Source: Ceraceosorus guamensis
Taxonomy: Eukaryota; Basidiomycota; Exobasidiomycetes; Ceraceosorales; Ceraceosoraceae
Direction: 5' to 3'
Assembly (NCBI RefSeq): GCF_003144195.1
Contig: NW_020290008.1
Span: 62,001 to 126,000, forward strand
Length of the DNA: 64,000 nt
Below, one piece after another: positions 57,755 to 64,000 of the stretch. The notes beneath the pieces are model-generated. The model was not told where the DNA came from. It was given only the letters and a program-made list of their open reading frames with translations, and searched no databases. The position numbers and the translations under genes are program-made. The stretch's first letter is position 1. Every line of letters starts with the position of its first letter.

Positions 57755-59334
57755 GTTGTGTACGGGAGAGGAGCAAGGACTTTGTTGGTGAGCGAGGGAC
57801 CTGCCCGAGATGTGCGATTGGGGCTTGATTACAAAGAGTGTGAAGTAGAACGGCGAGAGCGTGTATGGATAGAGTCACGAGTCAAGATCTCGAAAGAAGA
57901 GTGCAAAGGAGTACGGCAAGTGAAGTCACCAGGACTTGACGGCTATACGGGAAGAAGATGAAAGGTGAAGCAAAAGGATTTGACCGAGGTGAGGGAGAGG
58001 GAAGAAGGGGAAGAGATGTGGAAAGCGCTGTATTTGAATGCATCCGAGGTGGGAGCTCAGCTCAAAGATAGAGCAGGCTTGACGGGGCCGCCGTCGCATG
58101 GTCGATCGCTGAACAGCCAGCGCGCCAGGCCATCCCAGACGGGCAGTCTGCCTGTCAAGCCGCAACGGCTCCTGCCATCCTAGTAGACTTTCAGTGAAGC
58201 ATCGACCTTGCGCTGCACGATCTGTTCAAATGCCACACAGCCTTGTGGATGAAGGGGTAGCCGTCTCTGGTGCATCTACGCATCTCTACATGCTCCAACG
58301 GCTCCTGCTTGCTTGGGGCGCCTTCGCGCGCGTAGTCAGAAGGCACGTCCACTACTGCGACAGCTCGAGCAGCGTGGCATCATTGTGAATCTCCCACGAG
58401 AAAGGACCAGTGTGCTGTTTCACATTGCCCGACCGGTCGCTAGAAGTGCGAGAGGCGTCCATTCTGTGCCAAGTTGCCAGTCTCATGCTCAGACGACCGG
58501 ATTTCGAGGGTGCAGTCGTGAATTCTCCAGCGGGGTCAACGGCCTAATCTCGACCGCGGTCCTGCAAGGTGCAGGCAGCAGGGCTACCACCCGCGGCCGG
58601 CACGCGCGCACGCGCACGCGCACCCGTCGATGCCTGCCTGCACGCGGCTGATGCTGCTGCATGCGAGTTGACCGTTGAGGACTTTTCGCTTCACGCTCGT
58701 TGACTCTTCGACGGTTGCGCTTGGAAGTTGCTCGCGCTTACTCTGCTCAGCTCAGCCAGCGCCTACCGAATAAGTCCTGCTCGTTTCATTGCACATGTTG
58801 CGCTCTCGTCAAGCAGGACAAGGGGCATTTCCACTGGTCGCCATCTTTGCTCGTGCGAGTTACCTATGGAGGAAATCGACGATGTCCACTTCAGGACGTG
58901 CTCGCGCGTCAGACGCCATTTTTGTGCCTTGACGTGTCCCGTTTCTGAAAGCGCGCTGCTGCCCATGAAGCGTTAGGAGCATGTGCATTTGACGTGAAAT
59001 TTCAAGACTTTGAATGACTCAATGTTGACCATTGTCAAGTTTCAATCTGCCGCTTGCACGTTCACTCACGCTCTTCACGAGCGCATCGATACCGAATCAA
59101 AAGCCCGTCTTAAGAAGACCCGGAATGCTCAGGAGATGTCGTGTATCATTGACGGACATGAGGGGATCATCCCAAAAGCACAGAGCTCATCATGTGCTCT
59201 GGTGCCGGCGGGCTAAAAACATATAAGGTACATCATGAAAGGGGTGACGTGGATGGATTCGGGGCTTCAGACTTGACCATTGCGAATGCGTACACAGGTG
59301 CGGGTCGATTTGAGTCACGTAGCAGATTTACAAT
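57755..59334. other. Intergenic region between two minus-strand genes
   Basis: 1.6 kb covering the promoter of the His-rich protein gene and the 3' side of the oxygenase gene. It contains a GCGCAC-type short repeat near 58604-58625. Open frames are short and not family-like. No gene seen. Confidence 0.45.
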
Positions 59335-62300
59335 TTACTGCGAAGGGAGATCAGTGTTCACGGCGTCTGGCGAGCCTTTTTGCTTCTCAGAAGCAGGGGT
59401 GGCAAGATCGCCAAGGGAGCTCAATGAAGCATGGCCAGAGAAGCTGCTTCCAATGCTAGTTGCCTCGCTGGCAAAGTTGCGCTTGTGTCCGTGCGTAGAG
59501 TCGCTGATGAGACTTGCCTGACTGGCGGTGCGCTCGGGAAGCTTGAGTGCTGGGGCTGGGGCGGGCGCACCGTAAAGGACCTGCAGCGAGGTCGGGAAAG
59601 GCCAGTCGGCTCCGAAGAGCTGGTAGGTGTAGACTTCAGTGCCTCCCGGAAGAGTCATCGATGACTTGCTGAAACGACCAGTCGGCCCAGGAGCAGTGCG
59701 AAGGTTGGGCAAAGCGAAAATAGGCTTGAGGACAGCAGCCAGAGAGGCGTCCAGGAGGTCTTCACCTAGGCATCGGTGCATGCCGACGCCGAAAAGCATG
59801 TAAGACTCGCGATTGGGACGGAAGGGATCAATTTCCTTTGGGTTAGGAAACACGCTAGCATCATAGTTTGCGGCCTTCTGACCGACGAAGATGCTGTCAC
59901 CCTTCTTGACACGGATTTCGTCCTCTCCGTCGCGGATGGAGAAGTCGTCCACCGCTGTGCGTGGGCAAACAGGAGCTTGTGGGTTGAGACGCATTCCCTC
60001 CCACAAATAACCGACGAACTCTTTCTCGTCAGACGCGGTCCATTGCCCATTGGCCAGCTCGTGGAGGCGTTTGAGATGCTTGTCGTGCTCAGGGCGTAGG
60101 AACACTTCGAGGATGAGAGCAGCTTGCTGCGTCTGTGTGGCGATCGACGAAATCATGAGACCGTGCACCTTAGTGACCACCGACTTGAAGTGATCGGAAG
60201 TCTGATCGCCACTGCTGGCCCAAGCCGCGCGGTAAAACTCCACAGAGCTCTTCGAAGGCTCGACGAGGTTTTCGCCACGACGGCCGAAAAGCGAGGTGAA
60301 GTGCTGCACAAAGGGCAGCACATTCTTGACGACTGGAGTATTGATGGTCCACATGCGAGCACCAACAATCTTTTCGATTAGCGCACCAGACTTTTGCGCG
60401 CCGGCGCGAAGCTGCGCCTGCACGCCAGCCATGAAGTCAAAGTTACAGAACACTGTTGAGAGGAGTGAGACCAGAGCTCAAGATTAGCACCGACCGTGTG
60501 AGTGGCAGTGCGACAAGATTGACTCACCGTGAGCAAATTGGGTCGCCAAAGCAATGTAAAGCTCTTGCAAAGTCGGAGCACCAGGCAGCTGTTCGCGAAG
60601 AGGAATCGCCCAGTGATCGGCTGCCCAAGCGGTGAAGCTCAGAATAGTAACGTCTGCAACAATATCAACCAGCGAAGTCTTGTTGCCCGCTTGGATGGAC
60701 TTTTCGACGAGCAGCTCTTTGGTCTTCTTTTCCAGGAAAGCAGCCGTCTTCCTCTTAAAGTCGTTGCCGAAGAAGAGCTGGTCAAGAGCTTCTCTTTGAG
60801 GCGCGTGCTCTTTGCGATCGTTGACTCCCATAACAAAGACCGCGTCGTTGCTCTGGGAGCAGTTGGCGATGCGAGGTGCGTAGGGGCAGTGGCCAGATTT
60901 GGTGTTCATGAAGACAGAGTGAGCGCCGTGCCAAGTGGTGGTGCCATGCCAGTTGGACGAGCGACTTGGACGCTGGATGGTGTACTCATCAGCTTTGCCG
61001 TAACCTTCCAAAACCTTGAGCATCGCGGGAGGTGTCATAAAGGGGTAAAGCGCAAAGGTGGAGTTGGATGTTGCATACTCAGTCGGTAGACAATTGAACA
61101 GCATTTTGGCCACGACTCCCTGAGAGCCGGCCTGAGGCTGAGTGGCGTACTGGTAGCCCCAAGTAGTCAAAGCGCTAGAGGTGAAGTCGCTGGTGTAGAA
61201 ACGATCGCCACGGATAAGAGAAGCTGCGTCACTCAGGATAGCTCTGCTGATCGTGTGACCAGGGCAAAGTCCGCTGGCGGGCTGTGCGGGCTTAGGCTCC
61301 TCTGCCAAGAGGCCAGGGAAGAGCTCGAGCTGGTCGATGTGGCCGTACAGCTTCTCCGCGGCTTTTTGAACTTCGGGATCGGAATTCCACTCGGCGAAGT
61401 TGGCCAGGCGAGTGAGGCCTAGACTGGCGCGGAACTCGTTGAGGGTGCAAAGTCCCTGCTCGCGAGCTTGATTCATACCCAAGATGTCGATGACGCGCAT
61501 CCACTCGGGGACTCCTCGAGCTCGGAAGGCTCCGGCGACCTCTTCAGTAGCATCTTGAAGCGTCTTGGCCAAGACGCTGTCGTCAAATTTGCCCTGAGAG
61601 TCGCGCTCCCATCCGTGCAGCTCCCACTTTGGGGGATCGGAACCAAGTTTCTTGGCGAGATCTACCAAACCGAAGGAGAGCTAGGTAAGACTGTTGCTTG
61701 GCGTGCGGATGAGTTGTCGAGCACCTTGTACTTACTATGGGCACCATCGCGGAAGTCAGCCACCGTTACCTCATCAGCGTGCTTGTTGGGGAACATTTTG
61801 ATAAAAGTGTCATTGAGCCATTTCTCATCCTCCATGGAGGTAGTGCAGTGCCAGCGGTAGAGAATGTTCTGGAATTGATAGGCAGACGATAGCTCAGCAA
61901 GGACGCTACATCAGCATAGGCGCTCGTTCACTCACAAATTCGCTGGCCACCTGGTTGCCGGTGGCACGAGGAACGCGGGCGCCGTCGAGCCCACGAATGT
62001 CCTCTAGAGGGTTCAGATACCACTCGTTGCCTTGAAGAGCCAGAATGGCTGGGATATAGTCTCTGAGGATGACGTTGACGTAGAAGCCGCAGTTGACGAG
62101 ACGAGCACGGTGGAAGTTGTCGCAGTCGCGCTCCTTGTCACCAGCCATGTTCTTGAGGCGATCACCTTCGTCGAGCTGCCAAAGCTTCTTTGCTATGAAG
62201 TTGTGGTTGCGCGCGAACATCATTGCCAAGGCCGTCGAAGATGGGGTCATAAGCGCAAGGCGCATGTCCGCAATTGTGTCGGGGAAGATCATGCCTTGTG

Positions 62301-63036
62301 AGAAAGTGCGGATGGAGTTTTGGCTTTGCTCGTCGTTGCCGTACAGCCACTGCATGTCAAGATAGCTGCTGTTCAGGTTGACTTGTGCGTCCTTTGGTGA
62401 GGTGCGGAACGCATCGTGGATAATGAGGTTTGCCATCGAGAAGAGAAGGCTAGCAATACCTTGCGGGTGAGGTTTGAAGCCCTTGCGTGCAAGAAGCGTG
62501 TCAAAGACGATGCCCGCATCAGGCGTGACAAGGGGTGCTTTTCTTTGCGCATTCCTCGCGTACGGTGTGCGTGCGGCTCCAAGAGTGGGCTGGTATGGGT
62601 TGTTGCCCGAGCCATCGACAGAGCGGAACTCGTTCTTATGGCCCATGATTGTGACTGGAGGGTGTTGAAGGTCGGTGAAGAGGGTGGCTACAAGCTGGTT
62701 GCCAACCAGGGTGGATGCGATGCTGCCATTCGTGTCTGCCAGTAGTTGCACCACTCTCTCCAGTAGGTACTTGCGATCGTCCAAAGGCGCACCAGGGGCA
62801 AAGAGCTGACCAGAGAGCTGCACGAGGGCAGTGATGTTCCGCAATGCTGTCCCATCAAAGACGGATTTGGTGACTGTGTGGACTACATCTCGCGCGGTGG
62901 TGATGACTCCTGGCACGTGTGAAGAGAGAGGGGAGGGCGCAACACCAAGAGCCAAACTGACCTCGGCATCGGTAAGACCATCCTTGGAGGAGCGATGTGC
63001 CAAGGCACTCTCGAACTTAGTCAGGATGGCCGACAT
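59335..63036 (-). CDS. ppo: Psi-producing oxygenase / linoleate diol synthase
   Basis: Fused haem dioxygenase-P450 making hydroxylated fatty acid (psi factor) oxylipins. Exons 63036-61936, 61868-61736, 61661-60528 and 60452-59335 (1161 residues). The dioxygenase half shows GHKNEFRSVDGSGNNPYQPT, LIIHDAFRT with the distal His, SSYLDMQWLYGNDEQSQNS, FARNHNFIAKKL with the proximal haem His, and the catalytic Tyr in ASEF|NILYRWHCT (Tyr near residue 371; an intron splits EFN). The P450 half keeps GYLWEGMRLNPQ (ExxR) and MLFGVGMHRCLGEDL with the thiolate Cys near residue 1017. Both haem sites therefore look intact, which fits diol synthase rather than a 10R-dioxygenase with a dead P450 domain. The third exon starts at an internal acceptor that restores GAHNLAKKLGSDPPKWELHG. 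The Ser-rich last 90 residues are an extension. Confidence 0.92.
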
Positions 63037-64000
63037 GACGTGGCGAGGTTGCACGCGCTTGAATCACCTCGAAAAGGTCAGCGTCGATAAAGTCGCGGTT
63101 GGGTCGCAGTCTGTGCCAAACACAACGAGCGGAGGAGGCCTTGTGCCACAAAGCCTTGGGTCAAAGGGAATAGAAGGCCGGAGATGAATGCCAGGGGTAA
63201 GCAGCGTGAGGACGGCTTGAGGCTTGCTTGCGCTCGTTCGAGCACTTTGGGTTAAAGAGTACGAGTGTTGACCCGTCGAGTTTACTTCGCTAGAACGCTT
63301 GATGAGAAGTGCTTTTAATTGAGGTGGGAAGGGACGAATGCTGGAAGATGCGCCCTTTTATGAGCGTCACGGGTACTGGAAACAGGCAAGGTTGACGTGG
63401 ATATCTGCTCTGCACACTTCAATCCCGCGTGTGGGCGGGAGTTGCATGAATGAACCCGGCTCAAGCAACAGGATGCACCGATCGAGCTGAGGCTTGCTGC
63501 TCCGGAGCACGAATGCATATGCATGCCGGCAAAGAGTAAGCAGCATCGTGCGAAGCAGCTGTGCGTGAGGTCAAACGATACGCTGCTGATGCTGTGAGGA
63601 GACCACTTTCGAAACAGCTAAAGGCACGAGTCGGCCTTCGACTGCTGCTGCATGGTCTAGCTGCTGCTGGCTGGCTGCCGCGCCGCGCTGCGCCGCCAAT
63701 CTCCGAGGGGATGGCCAGCATGGGCGTCTGTCAATTAAGCAGGAACGCGACCCGAGGTTCCTCTCCTGCGCCACATGGGTCGCATTGCATTCACGATCAG
63801 CCATCATATGCTCCTGCATCGCATCGCATGAAAGCCAAAGCGGCGCTTCAAAGAATCCTCATTCCCGCCTCCAGCTGTCGGGGTGCCTGAGCATGACTAT
63901 GATGTATATCTTGAACAGCCATCGAACAGCCGCCGCTCTTCAGCAGGCTTGCTCTTCGCAGTGTGACTGTGCGGGGCATGATGATGGCTACGACGCCACC
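63037..64000. other. Upstream region of the oxygenase gene, to window end
   Basis: Probable promoter of the oxygenase gene. In-frame codons upstream of 63036 lack an ATG up to 63054. It has CTGCTG/GCAGCAG-type short repeats near 63640-63672. No gene seen. Confidence 0.45.

Noticed and set aside
20712-63036. A biosynthetic gene cluster around the oxygenase
   Set aside because: Neighbours are a secreted His-rich protein, a permease and a phosphatase scaffold; no tailoring enzymes, PKS, NRPS or cluster regulator are visible.

Overview
The window is nuclear DNA from a filamentous or dimorphic fungus, most likely a basidiomycete of the Ustilaginomycotina. The evidence is many short spliced introns (mostly 65-105 nt, about two thirds of my modelled donors reading GTGAG), basidiomycete-type two-component and oxylipin genes, long Ser-rich disordered tails on housekeeping proteins, and moderately GC-rich coding DNA. 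No bacterial operon, plasmid, prophage, CRISPR array, rRNA or tRNA was seen. All gene models below were spliced by eye, so exon coordinates are predictions.

Layout. 0-8 kb: 3' part of a mitochondrial class I release factor (+), a PET117-like cytochrome oxidase assembly factor (-), an APC-family choline/GABA/amino-acid permease (+) and a short-chain dehydrogenase (-). 8-20.6 kb: a ChaN/Tiki-type protein (+), the RNase P/MRP subunit POP5 (-), the GPI ethanolamine-phosphate transferase MCD4 (+), an FSH1-like alpha/beta-hydrolase fold apparently fused to a NEPRO/Rmp1-like tail (-) and a small ankyrin protein (+). 20.7-34.5 kb: a hybrid histidine kinase whose H-box is completed by a 5-nt microexon (-), a large TBC Rab-GAP (+) and an unrecognised 1149-residue protein (-). 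36.5-43 kb: a CDC50/LEM3 flippase subunit (+), a kappa-class GST (+) and a TDA3-like FAD oxidoreductase (-). 43.7-53 kb: a 2084-residue PPP4R1-like HEAT protein (+) and a MUP1-like methionine permease (-). 54.8-63 kb: a secreted His-rich protein with several Kex2-type sites, encoded partly by tiny exons (-), and a psi-producing oxygenase/linoleate diol synthase (-). The last 1 kb is upstream sequence.

How the genes relate. This is an ordinary mixed fungal neighbourhood rather than one pathway. Possible functional pairs are POP5 with the NEPRO/Rmp1-like tail (both RNase MRP-related, one gene apart) and two mitochondrial genes side by side. Genes are often divergent, with 0.6-2.3 kb between starts. 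Some of these spacers carry a recurring 10-mer (ATTCACGATT or ATTCGTGATT). The strongest unusual signals are the pseudo-hydrolase/NEPRO fusion, the microexon in the kinase, the micro-exon-encoded His-rich secretome protein, and a dense cluster of TATAGCT motifs near 53.4-54.1 kb.
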